Positions 1-12,044 of a stretch of DNA of 64,000 nt are shown here, in pieces (within the stretch, counting starts at the first letter, position 1; the number at the start of each line of letters is the position of its first letter). The stretch comes from Nectonema munidae (Eukaryota; Nematomorpha; Nectonematoida; Nectonematidae): NCBI GenBank assembly GCA_030549495.1, contig JAUIRK010000333.1, positions 186,001-250,000 of the forward strand. Reading direction: 5' to 3'. The position numbers and the translations under genes are program-made. The notes beneath the pieces are model-generated. The model was not told the origin of the DNA. It did no database searches and saw nothing but the letters and a program-made list of their open reading frames with translations.

Positions 1-274
1 TATGGATTTAGTGAGCATATTTGAACAATACGTCTCTGTTCCACAAATCTAAAGTTTCATGGAACTTAGTGGTAAGCTTGGATATGAATGACTTATCCGA
101 ATCAGATTTTGGCTATTGCTAACAAACACCATGCTTTCATATTTGACAAAATTGGTTTAATGAAATCCTTGATTTAGCGGGGCAATCATTTTTCTCTGAA
201 TATTAATTGCATTTAAAATGCCTTAGTTTTTTTAGTTTTTCTATCTCATCCAATGGAAAAATAATAACCGTCAA

Positions 275-395
275 CAACTGTACAGATGCTCGTGATAGTC
301 ACCATCAGGAATCGAACCCAGACTAACTGGATAGAGAGCTAACATGCTAACTAAACTTTAAACCTTTTGGGTTACATCACAGACTCATCAATGAG
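275..395 (-). repeat. tRNA-derived SINE fragment, family b
   Basis: Read on the minus strand, this stretch carries a Pol III B-box-like GGTTCGATTCC (forward GGAATCGAACCC near 308-319). It shares the block GATAGTCACCATCAGGAATC and the following CGAACCCAGAC with the copy at 36495-36586, allowing a few mismatches. The tRNA-like 5' half is badly decayed here. It is not a tRNA gene because no cloverleaf with an anticodon arm can be drawn. Confidence 0.55.
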
Positions 396-837
396 GATGT
401 AAAATTTCAAATTTTATCCGTCAATTTTAAAAATAATAATTTAACCTTTTTTAAATCTAAATAATAAAATGGATATTCGAATCAGATCATTTGTTGAAAA
501 AATTATGATTTTAATAAAAATTTTATTTTAGAAAAAATGTTTTTTCCCTTTTAGTTGTTAAGCGCATTATAATGTTAAATAAGTTTTCATTTGTTTACAT
601 TTGCATCCCGATTTGGCGCCCTTTTCTTAGACTCCAATCGCCGCGCCTATACCCAAGGGAAGGGTTGAAAAGAGTAGAGTCTCAAATTTCAAGTCATAGA
701 AGAGAAAAAGAGTTCTCCAAGATATGGACCTTTTAATTTTTTTTAAAAGTCCAAAGTTTTAAAAAAGATTTTTAACCTGATCGTTGTTAAAAATGATCAA
801 CTTCTGAAAAGCTAAACGTTAACTTTATGAGTGTACA
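396..837. other. AT-rich spacer, nothing recognised
   Basis: Apart from a short GC-richer patch near 610-665, this stretch is A/T runs without a supported gene. The same holds for bases 1-274. Confidence 0.5.
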
Positions 838-841
838 TTAA

Positions 842-971
842 CCCATTAAGCCCCAATGTTCCCATTTGGGAACATAAGTAATTTCATCTTCGTCTGCTTT
901 TTTCAATGACTTTGAATATAAATCGTCTGCGTTTTTTTTAAATATCGTCTGATTTCTTGGTACTTAATGAG
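842..971. mobile_element. piggyBac-type MITE, copy 1 (TTAA-flanked)
   Basis: A 130-bp non-coding element flanked on both sides by TTAA (838-841 and 972-975), the piggyBac superfamily target duplication. Imperfect terminal inverted repeats read TTAACCCATTAAG on the left and TTAACTCATTAAG on the inverted right. Inside are a short palindrome (TTCCCATTTGGGAA) and three repeats of ATCGTCTG or TTCGTCTGC. Copies occur at 12763-12891 and, more diverged, at 10405-10516. The end resembles the end of the autonomous-type piggyBac element at 29872-32656. Confidence 0.82.
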
Positions 972-975
972 TTAA

Positions 976-2785
976 TCAAACATTTTAGTATTTAATTAAT
1001 ACGCGTTTTTTTATTTCAAAAAATGAAAATTATCCATAAACACATTTACACACTAAATAGAGAAATTTAAATGTAAAAAAGAAAACAAAATAGATCGAGG
1101 ATTTCGTCTACTATTACTACTAGTGGATGTGTAAAAAGAATTGTAGCAAAAAATATTGTAAAGGTACTCACACAAAACAAAGAGTATTATTCATTTTCAT
1201 CGGTTCACAGGGAGAAAGAGGGTGTGTAGAGGATGTGACATGTAAAGTAGAGAAAAAAGTGATAGGGAGAGGAAAAAGGCAGCAGCGTTTCTGTGGTACG
1301 AGATACGAGGTAGTGATTAGTACATTTGTTTTACAACTCAATCTCCTCTAATCCAAGTGCTTTTCCTTGTACGTCATAAACAAAAGAAGTGTAATCAGGG
1401 AATAAACTGTGTTTCAGTTTGCAAAGCAAGTGTAGTATCCTCTGAGCAGGCAGGCAAACGGTCTTAATCTCTTGTCGCGGCTCGCAACAATAACACGCCT
1501 TGCAAGCAGGAGGTGGTGGAGCGAAGCAAGCCTTTCTTCCCGCCCGCCTCAACCTCCTAGCAGGGTTAGGCAGGATGCGAAGTGTTGTCTCCATAATAAT
1601 AAAACAACATCAAGAAACACGCAGGCTTTCCTACTACTACTACTGCTTTTCCACTTAACTGTGTGAAGGAAGATGCACATCTCCAGCACCTGGAAAAGGC
1701 AAAACCCCTATCAAAATTCGTTAGCTTAATGCTAATTATGAGCTTATAGAATACTCGACGCCCAGGAAATACCAGCTTGGCTTTTCCAATTTCGTTGTAA
1801 AGACAGTTCATAAACTGAAAAAATATTATATCGACTTCATTTCCGTCCCTCTCTGCCCATTAGAAGGGTTGGCCTGATCAAAAAATGAAAAGTTTGATAT
1901 CACAAATAAAAGAAGAGCTTCTAAGTATTATGGAGATAAATAAGGAACTGAAGCAACAAAGAAAGTTATAAAAGTTCTAGAATAAAAAATTATTTAATAC
2001 ACCATTTTATCCAATCAGATTAAGTTTTGCTTAAAAGGCTCACTTTAGTTAAAATTTTACATGTAATATGAGACTTAACAAAGTTTAGTCAAGAAATCTT
2101 TCATATTTTAAATGCTTATCAGCCAGCCATCTTGATTCATGCTATCATAGCCCGTTTCCAATTCGAGAAATAGGAAAGGGTGAGAAATTTTTCAATACGA
2201 TGCCGGTCCTAGAAAAAAATGATATTCCCGAAATCGGCCAGGGTACGCAAGAGTTTGTATGTAGCATAGATAGATAAAATTGAAATTCAAATTGGCTATG
2301 GAAAAGTTAAATTTACCGCAATAATATTATTATAAATGATGAAGAATATGCTTCCTTTGATGTGAAAAGAAATGAGAAAGGTGAATGAACACAGATGATG
2401 AAATTTGATTGGATTGAAAAATTAAAATGAGATGAGTAGAGAAGAAGGACGTTGTTGAATAAAGAAGAAAACGCGTATATTGATTCTTTGATTACGAAGA
2501 TACAATGCTCACATACCCCGACATCATTGCGAAGAAAGATAATGCAGAGAGAAGCTTTATCGATTTTGAGTGAGAAGAGAAAATATTTCAACACCAACTA
2601 TTTGGTAAAGTGAACAACATCTCTAAGTTTCACGCTAATAGATATAATCTGGCAAAAAGGTTTGAAAGTTTCATTGGAAGAAAGAGGAGGATTCGTACAC
2701 CTGGGACACTTTTCGAGAAAATTTGGAATGCGCAAACGAAGCTATACAAAAATTAGATGTGAAATTATTTACAAAAATCTGGATT
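976..2785. other. Intergenic, with a GC-richer island at 1130-1680
   Basis: No gene is recognised. Bases 1130-1680 are clearly richer in G and C than the surroundings. They hold overlapping open frames on both strands with low-complexity Arg/Ala/Pro/Cys translations and no domain. The island could be a promoter or untranslated exon. From 2300 to 2620 there are purine-rich stretches without a convincing frame. Confidence 0.4.
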
Positions 2786-3262
2786 TCACGTATCAGCGAT
2801 GTACAACTTTAAAAGAGAGTTTTTCGCAAACTTCAGGGATTCGATGAGTTCATCGTCTCTTGTGATGCAAATCCAGTCGCCCTCATCGTCTTGATAGAGG
2901 ATTATGGCGCTTTCAGGCTTTGAGCAGATTTGGGGAGGGTTGAGGGGGGTGAAAAAGACGATTTGCAGTTTCTGGCGCAAGTACTTTACCGTTTTTTCTT
3001 TGAGTGGGAAGCGATGGATCCAGTTGTGGTAGTAGACTTTCAAGATGATGGCGTCGCCTTCTCCACGTCTGCTGCAATTTTGGCAAATCTTGTCATTGCC
3101 GTGACTGACACTAGCAGCTAGCTTTCCCAGCCCCTTGCTCGCTTTCTTGAAAGTCTCCACTATCAACACTCTTCGCTCGTCTTCCTGCTTGTAGGTTATG
3201 TTTCGTTTAGGCATAATCTTATTAGTGCCTGACGAGGCAATAACGTTAAACAAGCTACTCAT
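2786..3262 (-). CDS. PB1-domain protein, first coding exon
   Basis: PB1 domains are ubiquitin-like heterodimerisation modules of signalling and autophagy adaptors (aPKC, PAR6, p62, NBR1, MEKK2/3, TFG). This frame starts at ATG 3260-3262 and gives 158 residues. Residues 1-70 are basic and unrecognised, with a CxxC pair (CQNC). From about residue 74 comes a PB1-like fold: a beta-1 strand with the conserved Lys (IILKVYYHNWIHRF), a helix (VKYLRQKLQIVFF), and an acidic OPCA-type motif (YQDDEGDWICITRDDELIES) followed by a final strand (LLKLYIAD). Having both the Lys and the OPCA motif fits a type I/II PB1. The stop TGA overlaps a possible donor (GATAC|GTGAAA near 2788), so the exon probably continues in a downstream exon I cannot identify. 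The family member is not assigned; TFG or NBR1-like are options. Confidence 0.62.
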   Translation of the reverse strand: MSSLFNVIASSGTNKIMPKRNITYKQEDERRVLIVETFKKASKGLGKLAASVSHGNDKICQNCSRRGEGDAIILKVYYHNWIHRFPLKEKTVKYLRQKLQIVFFTPLNPPQICSKPESAIILYQDDEGDWICITRDDELIESLKFAKNSLLKLYIADT

Positions 3263-3420
3263 CGGTGGGGAGGGGTGTGTGGTAGTTAGTGATACGCACT
3301 AATAAGCCCGCAGTCGCGTCTTGCCAAGCACGAAGCAATCGCGACCCGCACTTTCCGTTTCCGCGGTGGTGGAGTGAACGAATGAATGGATAATGAATTA
3401 ATCCTTTCCCGTACTCATGT
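3263..3420 (-). promoter_or_regulatory. GC-rich upstream region of the PB1 gene
   Basis: Immediately upstream of the PB1 start codon the base composition changes sharply: several CpGs in GTCGCG, TCGCGACCCGC and CCGCGG, in an otherwise A/T-rich locus. This fits a core promoter and 5' UTR read on the minus strand. No TATA box or initiator is assigned. Confidence 0.45.
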
Positions 3421-4806
3421 CATCATCATCATCGTCATGATAATAAACGCATTCAAAAACTTACCGTTTCTAATTATCTATTTAATGTATTCTTTAGTGC
3501 TCGAAACTATAAAAAAACGTTTGGAAGAATGATAAGTCATTTAAAGAGCAGTCGTTTTTAGGGCTTGACTTTTGAATTTCTTACAGAAATATATTGTATT
3601 TAGTTACATGAGTCTTTTAGTTGGGTGGTTTTAGATAAACGTTTGGGTGGTTATAATTCAATTAGTACAAAAAAACTTCATAGGGGTGCTTTATACTTCA
3701 GGAGATCCAATTTAAGTGACATAGCCAGGAAATTAAACAAAGGAAGCTGTTTTTTCATAAGACAAGAATAAAACGTTCGGAACACATAAAGAACGTACAT
3801 TGTAAGCACTTTAAGGTAGTCGTTCTTCATGTGGACACTTTAAGAGTCAACAATTTGGGATGTTTTTCTTCATAAAAACAGTGTGAGCTGTTTTTTCTTT
3901 ACAACATAGAGAGACAAAAGTTTACAATTAGATCCTATTAAATATAGTAAGGTTGTGTGTGAAAATTTTAGAAAGTTCTTTTGAAAGTATGAACGCATGC
4001 ACTACCATAATATAGAGAAGCTTTCCCTTCAAAGTCATATAAATCGATACAAAATCTTTTAATAAGAATATTTTTATTTATTATACTTTATGATTATAAT
4101 TTTTTGAATTAATTTTATGTTTTCTTAACTTTTTAAGTAAACTTCGCGGTGGAGTGAACGAATGAATGAATTAATTAATGCTTTTTTTCAATGAATTAAT
4201 TAATTCATTTTTTTAATTATATTTTTATGAAAACAACTATAGCGCAATAAAAATCATAAAAAATAGTTTGAACTAATTTTTCTTCAAGTTAACATTTTGG
4301 GGGTGAACTTCCTTCATAGGATACAAGGCAAATTAAGGTCTTCATTTAATCCAAAAAAATTCCTCAGAAGGCCAGAAACTTTCTCAGGGGGAGGGAAAAA
4401 TGAGGGCACGAACTCCTCCCTTCCTACCACTCTAACTAAATCGTAGATGCTGGATAAATCCTCTTCTACACACAATTGGAAGTAAGATGAAAGTTAGGTG
4501 GAGGAAGATAAAGGAATGCTTCTCATAGTGAGAGCGTGCAGTGTTTTATGCTTTTCAGTGGAAAAAGAGTGAAGGGTGAATGAGGAAGGAAGGCGGCATG
4601 CACGAAATATGAGAAAAGGGCGGAATTGAGGCTAAAGAGAAGTAGATTAGTTATTTCGTGGAAGCGGCAGTAATAAGACGCCGATATCTTCCGATAAAAC
4701 TGATATGCTAATTTCAGTGTATAATAATAACGGTAAAAAATAATCTTAGATGTTATGCTTAAAATGAATGTAGGTTTACAAGGTTAATGATGGCACGGGT
4801 GAATGC
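3421..4806. other. Intergenic, with a duplicated promoter-edge segment
   Basis: No coding frame is supported. Bases 4144-4180 repeat about 35 bp of the PB1 upstream edge (3364-3400; shared core GGTGGAGTGAACGAATGAAT). Confidence 0.45.
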
Positions 4807-4810
4807 ATGA

Positions 4811-4814
4811 CAAG

Positions 4815-4843
<29 letters not shown>
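4811..4843. repeat. (AAG)n microsatellite
   Basis: Eleven perfect AAG units followed by TTAATC. A short GC-alternating run (GCGCGCGCGCGTGC) lies about 45 bp downstream. Confidence 0.9.
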
Positions 4844-4845
<2 letters not shown>

Positions 4846-4899
4846 TAATCAAGGGAGAGAAAGTAGATTAGATTTATCAGAGAAAGGGGCGCGCGCGCG

Positions 4900-5735
4900 T
4901 GCATAAACAAACAAGTAACATCTCAGAGAAAAGAGGTCTTTGTGCTTCTTGAATAATACGCATGTTGTTCTTTCCAATCAGAAAACATGGAGAGAGCAGA
5001 GGGGAGATAAACGGATTAAAATGCTGGAAGGCTTCTTGCGGGAATAGGGCGTGGATGAAACTCCACTGTTGTGTGCAAAATACAAGGAAATCAGCCGAAG
5101 AAAGATCGATCAAATTATATATGTACAATCATATTTTTGTAGTGAAACGCATTCAACCAACCAACAAACCGTCTTTTCTAATCTCATTAGGGCACTCATT
5201 TCATTTATCACCCGCCATGAAAGCGTAAACAACGTATTTTCGCTTTACTGCATAAAAACGAGATAAGCACAGAAATAAGGGCGTAGCAAACAAGAAAAGC
5301 ATTGAAACACGCATCACACCCCCTTCTCGGCCTCACCAAGACTCGAAAAGAAGAATTGAATCACACGTTTTAGTCAAAGCTAACCAAGAAACATGAAGGA
5401 CTAATTCCGTTAATTCTCGTTTTGCTGTAGCGATGTAAACGTGAAAGTGTCTATCATACTGCATACTTGCTTTCTTTAAATGCTACCAAGAAGGGATTAA
5501 AATAAGGAAGAGTAGAAGGTGTAGCTAATAATGCTTTTGAAACTCTCCAAAAACACAATCTTTATTATTAGTGTAGTGAGTTGGATTTATTAGTTTTTTA
5601 TATTGGTGATCAATAAATTTATATAATAGTATATCAAGAATTATAAGAAACTTTTCCCCTGCATTTTTAATAGTCATTTCATAAAAACTCGAGTACTGTA
5701 AAAGTGACTTGCTTATTAAATTTGAGAACAACTTC
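4900..5735. other. Intergenic, nothing recognised
   Basis: Both strands have short open frames up to about 88 codons, but none shows a family motif, and they overlap each other in opposite directions. Confidence 0.4.
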
Positions 5736-5740
5736 CGAAT

Positions 5741-5924
5741 CTTTTCGTTTAGACGGCCACATCAAGTAATCACCATTTCTTCTGCTTTTTATAGTTATGT
5801 CCTGGTTGCCAAATTCTAAGGAAAATTCAACGGAAATTAAAAAAAATAAAAAATTCAATGGATATTAAGACTATAAAAGGCAGACGAAATGGTGATTACT
5901 TGATGTGGCCGTCTAAACGAAAAG
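5741..5924. mobile_element. Foldback/MITE-like inverted repeat
   Basis: Two arms of about 54 bp (5741-5794 and 5871-5924) are near-perfect reverse complements: the left starts CTTTTCGTTTAGACGGCCAC and the right ends GTGGCCGTCTAAACGAAAAG. They flank a 76-bp A/T-rich spacer. I see no clear target duplication. It could be a foldback MITE or another long hairpin. Confidence 0.7.
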
Positions 5925-5925
5925 A

Positions 5926-6994
5926 CCCCAACTTCCTAGTATACATACACACGTTCATTCCATCCAAAAATTGTCTTAAAATTGAATTGGCAAATAAAAT
6001 CTAAAAATTTCATATATATATATAAAGACTAAATAGTTCAATTAATATTTTGATATCTGTAAGAAATTATTTCATAAATAATGAAAATGTTTTTTTGCTG
6101 GAAATATTCATATCTGAATATTTTCATTATGCCTTAAAAGCAAAATTGGATAAGGGGCAAGATTATTCGATGCTCAAGGTGTTGGATTGGATCGAGCTTC
6201 AAACTTCCCTTTCCAATCGTTTAAAACACTATCGCTGCAAATGCGCCTTTTCACTACTAAAATGAAAAATGTTTTTGAAACGTTTTTCGTTAAGATGCAA
6301 AATAGAAAGAGACAGCATTTTGGAGTTTGCGTGTTATATTGATATTTCACATTTCATCCACCAAACACAATTCAAAATACTTTCTACTTTTTGATAAAGA
6401 CCGGAACAGTCTAGAACGTTAGATTTCACAAAAATAATATGAGATATTTATTTTCTCAGGGGAAGGCACGAATTGTGTCAAGTCGGAAGGGGAAGCGGTC
6501 CTCTTCCGTTGAGTTAAGACAAGCATCTTATCGCGGTGTTTGTCTTTATTAATGAAATTCAAAATTGAGATTAAAAAGATATATGCATTAAATCAAAATT
6601 AATTATTTGTTTTAATATTACCAAACTAATTTACACTCAAATTGATTTAATAACCGGGCTTGAAAAATGAATCAAAAGACCTGTGAGCGACATCTTTATT
6701 ACGGATAAGGCACCTTTCACAGGTCGCTAATAAGAAGACGATTAAGTTTAATAAAAAGGAAGAAAGTTAGGCAAAAAAAAGGTTTAACACGAAATTATGT
6801 GTTTGCGTAGATAAAATGAGTGTCTTTTTTTAATTCTTGAGAAAGCATTTTTCACGAATGTCTCCTTTTTTTGCAAAAGAAAAGACGAAGCTGAATGTTG
6901 TCGCATTTTGCCCGCCTGGCGCCTGCTTTCGCCTCTTGGGATCACTATGTTGCGGAATAATGAGCAATGATGTTTGATAAAAAAAATGTCATAC
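5926..6994. other. Intergenic, nothing recognised
   Basis: No frame with a recognisable product. A weak palindromic segment (ACCTGTGAGCGA and TCACAGGTCGCT) lies at 6680-6725. Confidence 0.35.
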
Positions 6995-7099
6995 CTGCAT
7001 AAGTAGTGCAACTTTGATTCTTTTTGAGTGAGAAAAATATTTTTGTGACTTTGACTCAAGTGCTGTATATCATTTTTATTAGCATCTTTTTGGAAGCAG
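6995..7099 (-). CDS. Possible third coding exon of the unknown minus-strand gene
   Basis: This 105-nt stretch could follow the exon at 9687-9851. Its left boundary would be an acceptor TTTTGCATAAG|C and its right boundary a good donor ATGCAG|GTATGA. The incoming phase (two bases carried) fits: TT plus C makes Phe, and the frame then stays open as CFQKDANKNDIQHLSQ and so on to the donor. The acceptor has only a modest pyrimidine tract and the product is not recognised, so this is a tentative link resting on phase and donor quality alone. Confidence 0.3.
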
Positions 7100-7104
7100 C
7101 TTAT

Positions 7105-9686
7105 GCAAAACAATTGGCTCAAAAGATTGCCGAAATCTAACATGCTTTTACATCTCCGCCCTTAGAACATTACATCCTACCACGAATAAGATGGAGAGAG
7201 AGAGGGAGTGCGGTGTAGAAAACTCTTTCCAATTTATTAAAATGAACGAACACTTTTATCACGCAAAAGGCGCGTGTGTGCTTGGTTGGATGCGTAAAAA
7301 GAGAGATTCGTATGCGATTCCTCCATCCTTGCTGTCGTCATAATATTTTCATTTTGTACACGCAAATGAATACAAGATGATGATGATAATTATAAGAATA
7401 ATGAATGAGATGTGTGGAGGATACAAAATAATATAACATCATCTTACGCAGCAACTACTCTTTGCCTTCAATGCACAAAGTAAAGAAAGTGTTGAAACCG
7501 TTTCAGTATTTTTGAATGCGATTTTCCTACAACACTTCAAGTTTTTCATCCAATTTCAACTCTTTACCAAACTCATTGTTAAAAGTTATCTCATGACAAA
7601 AAAGATGTTTCCAATACTCCATCCATGTTAGGCTTCAAATAAAGGCTTGAAATTTTTTGGCTCATATTTTGCAATTTGTGCCTGTATCAAAAACACCTTT
7701 CTCATCTTGCAACCTCAATATCTTTATATAGTTAGAATCAATTTGGTCATGGCTCTTGATTCGCTCTTTCTTCAAAAAAGTGATGTTTAAATAAAACAGT
7801 ATTAAAAATGAAATAAATATATTTTTGTTCGAAACAATATATATCACAATCTTGGTTTTAAACTCGGTACGAATAAAAAGTGGGAAAGGGGAATTAATGT
7901 ATACCGCATATTTGGAGAATTTATAGTTGAAAAAAAATTCAGGAAGACTTGAAAAATGAAATTGAACAACTCAAATATATAAAACTGGATAAGGCTATCC
8001 AGATTTAATTTTAATAATTACGGTATATAATGAACTTAGATGTAGTTATGAATTCGTTTAATAAATGTGAGTCAAAGAATGATAATTTGCGTGACCTTGG
8101 AAAAAACATTTTTTCCTTTCCATCCATTTACTTCTTTTGTTGAAAAACTTAGTAAATTAAATAAATAGGCGCACTTAAAGTGAAGATCGTTTATAAAAAG
8201 GGCAATATGGAAAAAGGAGGGGTGGGGATTTGGACAAAAGCCCTCAAGGTAATTTCAATTTAAAAAGAAGGAAGCGTGATTTTACGTTAGCGAAGACAAT
8301 ATCTCGGGAATATGAGCTAGGCGAAGTTGAATGAAGAAGATAAGTGAGATCGTTTCGTGTATTGAAGGCGATCAATTAGCTAGAAATGATGATTGTCATG
8401 ATAAACAAAGAGTCTCTTTATGGCAATGAAAAGGTAGAAATGGGTGACCTTAACTTAGAAGACTAGTATAATAGTCTTTTTGAGGTCGCACCATTCTAAA
8501 AAGCAGCTACTTGTGTTGAGAACAGTTCGTATCAGGCGTAGCCTATGTAAAACTCTTTCTTACGATGCAGGAAAGAAAGAAGATGCTCTTCTGTGTGCGT
8601 TGTGCACGCTCTAGTACAAGACAATACCATTTTTGTATAGGTATAACTCATTCATCCTTGTTGACAGTAGGATTCTCAAACCAACTTTCTGAGATTAACA
8701 CGTCAAAGTTGAATTCAAAAGATGCACGATTCCTTAGATTCAATATTTTGGAAAAGTTAAGTGCTTATGTATTTCACAATTGATCCAAAATCAGCTCCTT
8801 ATTTTGTTTTTATTGATTTTAATAAATGAGTGTTTTGAAAAGTATCTATGTTTAGTATTTTAAACAATTGCACTTTACGAATAGCGATGAGGGTTTGTAA
8901 GAACTCTAGCTAAAGTTATATCTCCACCTGTAAAAAGCTCACACTGAAAAGCTTTGATGAATTTGATGACAAGCAAGAAACGAGTTCTACAAATACGAGG
9001 GGCTCAACACTTCGCCCTTCAAAATTGTTCCAACAATCTAACATGAAAAGACTTCAAATTTTCCAACACTATAAAATTTTTTATCAATTACGATCACAAG
9101 TGTTCCTCGCGTGCGTTGCTTTGTCATGCTACTCATGCTATTTCAACTAGAAGATCCTCTTTAAAACGTCATAGCCATCACTTTGGCACCAAGTGAATAA
9201 TTACAACTCTACCTGGAATGATTCCAAAAATGTATTTGAGAAAAGGTGAAATCATTTAGATGAATTGAAATGTGTTTTAGAGCAGTGCTAAAGGGCGCAC
9301 CACGGACCATATACTGATCGTGAACGCTTCAAAAATCCGGCACCCGAAAATAAACTAGAAAATTTAATATCCAGAGAAATTTATTTAGAACTAAATTTTA
9401 GCTTTATAAATTTTTTACATCTGGAAACAAAGGAATGTTCAATTACACAATTTTAATTTCGCTATTTAAAAATATTTTTACCTATCTGCCATAGTTTGAA
9501 CAAAATGTTTTAGATTTAGAGTGTAGAATGAATTTTATACTTTTATTGGAATGATAACTGTTCTCTTAAGAAATGAAGTAAAAATATTTTAAGCAATTTC
9601 ATAAAATATATATTTTACTTTAAGGTGTAAAAGAATTTGCAATTTTTTTACATTTTTAAAATAAAGTAACAGGGCTTACTACTCAC
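7105..9686. other. Intergenic or intronic, nothing recognised
   Basis: If the exon model on the minus strand is right, this is mostly intron. Purine-rich GA repeats lie near 7190-7210 and an ATGATGATGATAAT run at 7377. No transposase or conserved domain is seen. Confidence 0.35.
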
Positions 9687-9851
9687 AAATCTGCAAATGA
9701 CATCTGTAGTTCAGGGCAATGAAAAAATTGTGCTTGATGTGCACTTGCGAAAATAGAATTGTTTGTATGAAAATCGATCATTGATTTATGATAAGTGTGC
9801 TGATGATGAAATATTAATTGAGTTGTGTTGTAGATTGAATGAATGACTTGA
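9687..9851 (-). CDS. Second coding exon, unknown protein
   Basis: The exon is bounded by TTTTGTTGAAAG|TC and TTT|GTGAGT. It receives two bases from the exon at 12045-12164 and leaves two. The joined frame stays open across all 165 nt. The translation includes QVIHSIYNTTQLIFHHQHTY and later FFHCPELQMSFADL, rich in His, Gln and hydrophobics. The hydrophobic spacing suggests amphipathic helices. The combined N-terminal part loosely recalls the start of BAR-type helical bundles, but no diagnostic motif is present, so I leave the family unnamed. Support is the matched splice phase and an unusually long open frame for this A/T-rich DNA. Confidence 0.5.
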
Positions 9852-12044
9852 CTTTCAACAAAAGAAACAAATATTGTTGTACACTTCGCTTCACAAAATA
9901 CTAATAAGCTTGAAAGCACGAAGTAAGTCTATTAAAATTCATTATTAATTCGTTCTTCGCTGTCTGCTAAAGATGCTGCTGAAAGGGGTTGTGCAAAAGA
10001 GCATTATGAACAAATCCTCATTTACTACAAAACATCTCTTAAAAAGCTCTTAAAAACACATTTTAAATGGGTGAAAGGAAACCCGATCTTCCAGAAATAG
10101 CATGCAGAATCCTAGGAAGAGCCATTCCTTGATGTAAAGTAGGAGTTGGCAAGAAATACATTTTATATGTTTTTATATCTACACAGAAAAGCAAGTAGAA
10201 TAGGGTGCATCAAAAATGGAGAAAAAATTCCTTAACTCCATAAACATCTGAAAATAAAATTTAGCATTTTAAGTATTTTTTCTATAAGATTTTGAATTTT
10301 TTCGAAATTATTTGTTTATAAAATTTATTAATATATGAAGTCAATTTTTAATGAAAACTGATACATTTTGTTCGATTATGTTACATTTCAAGATATATTT
10401 TAATAACCCGTTGTCGACCTAGCAAAAATAAAATCGTCTGCGTTTATCAATGCTTTTTAATACAAATCTTCTGCTTTACATAGATATCGTCTGATTATTC
10501 TGGTCGATAACGGGTTGAAAAAATGATTGCAAAACGATGCATAAGCTTTACATATAAGAGGAAAAAATTTCATTTGCAACTTCTAGAGAACAAAGAGTGT
10601 CCTTTGTAAACTTACAACAGCCAAAAGTTCAAATCGTTTTCATCATACATATTTTGTCGCAATTCATTCCTTATTGCACTCCAATAAACCATATGAAACA
10701 ATGATAAATATAGTGAAATAACTATTGCGTGTTAGGTAGTAATAGTAAGTATAATAATATATGCTAGAATCAGGTATTTATCATGGTTTCATCTAATTTA
10801 TACATGTTAAATAAAAAGTAAAAATTAAGATCTATGGCTATTATGTAGATATTAGTTTGCTTTATTCTTTATACCACATTAAAATTCTTTCCGTATTTAA
10901 ATGGATATCATAAATTATTTCTGAAATATTAGGATTCATAAAATCTTTTGGAGTTTTTGGGGTCCCTGTTATTCAAAAGGAACTGGTACCCTAAACTTCA
11001 AAAGCTCTAATTTAGATAAAATTCAAAATACAAAATTAATTATAGAACTAATTGTCTAAATATCTAATTAACTAAACAGCCAACTAACTAGACAAATCGC
11101 TAATTAACTAAAAATAAATTCTAAATAATAATACAAAATTTGGTAAGATAAATGCATATCATTATCAAGATGCTTGTTATAAACGATCCAGGATAAAAAT
11201 GTAAACCATTATGAGCGATTAAAAAAAGAGATCTATGGTACATTCAATAAGCAGAAATAAAGCTTTAATTAAATGTATAGACGTTATTGTAAATTAAAAG
11301 TTTGTTAACTTCAACTTACTAAGTAAGTAATTAGTTTGTTTGTAAACTAGATAGTTATTTATTTAATTAGTTAATTAATTGGTCGTTGATTAATTAGTAG
11401 TTAATTAGAGGATTTTTAACAGAATTTTTTACTAAAGGAATTTTTCAGGAACTCTTATAAAAAATGTCAGGTAATAAAAATTGAAAGGGGGATGGAGTGA
11501 AGAGTGATGACTAAGGCAGTTAAAAGTCAATAAATTCTTCTAAAACACATTAAAAGTCGTATTTTATAAAGCTTGTGTAAAAAATCCAATTTTAAATGCA
11601 CCATTTTGAATTGTTATGAAAACGTGGTGGATTTCATCTTAGAAAGGATATAAAAATATAAGAGGACAGGCTTTTGAAAAACGCAAGACAACGTGACCCA
11701 AAATTAAAGCCCAGCTTATTGCCAGGAATCTACGATGCAGCAAAACCTGCATTCTGATTTTGAAGTCCCAATATATTCTTTCAAATGAATGTAACCTTTA
11801 ACAACAGTTTATATGATTTATTTTATCACTATGATCTTCAATAAAAAAAACTTAAAACATTCTAAAAATGAAATAAATTTTTGAATTATCAAAAATGGTG
11901 CATATATCTGAAGCGTAAGATTAGCACTCGTTGCGACTTCCAATAAAATTCAGCTCCCCCTAAATAAAGATTAGTATTGCGGATTGGAATGCGCCAAAGC
12001 ATCGTACTTGGGAATTGAAGAGAGATTAGTAAATACAAACTTAC
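9852..12044 (-). other. Intron between the two unknown-gene coding exons
   Basis: Inferred from a donor at 12044 (GAA|GTAAGTTT) and an acceptor at 9852. It contains the piggyBac-type MITE at 10405-10516. The rest is A/T-rich with short TTAATTAA and CTAACTAA runs at 11040-11400. Confidence 0.45.
10405..10516. mobile_element. piggyBac-type MITE, copy 2 (diverged)
   Basis: The ends AACCCGTTGTCGACC and GGTCGATAACGGGTT are inverted repeats of one another. The inside keeps the ATCGTCTGCG and ATATCGTCTGATT motifs of the copies at 842 and 12763. The flanking TTAA is no longer intact (left TTTTAATAACC). It lies in the intron of the unknown gene. Confidence 0.7.

Noticed and set aside
1331-1594. Minus-strand frame of 87 codons in the GC-richer island
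   Set aside because: Low-complexity Arg/Ala/Pro/Cys, overlapped by a plus-strand frame, and no splice or domain support.
4877-5266. Overlapping frames of 71-88 codons on both strands
   Set aside because: No family motif, splice signal or composition difference supports a gene.
6670-6725. Hairpin or tRNA-like segment around ACCTGTGAGCGA and TCACAGGTCGCT
   Set aside because: Pairing is short and interrupted, and no known RNA class fits.
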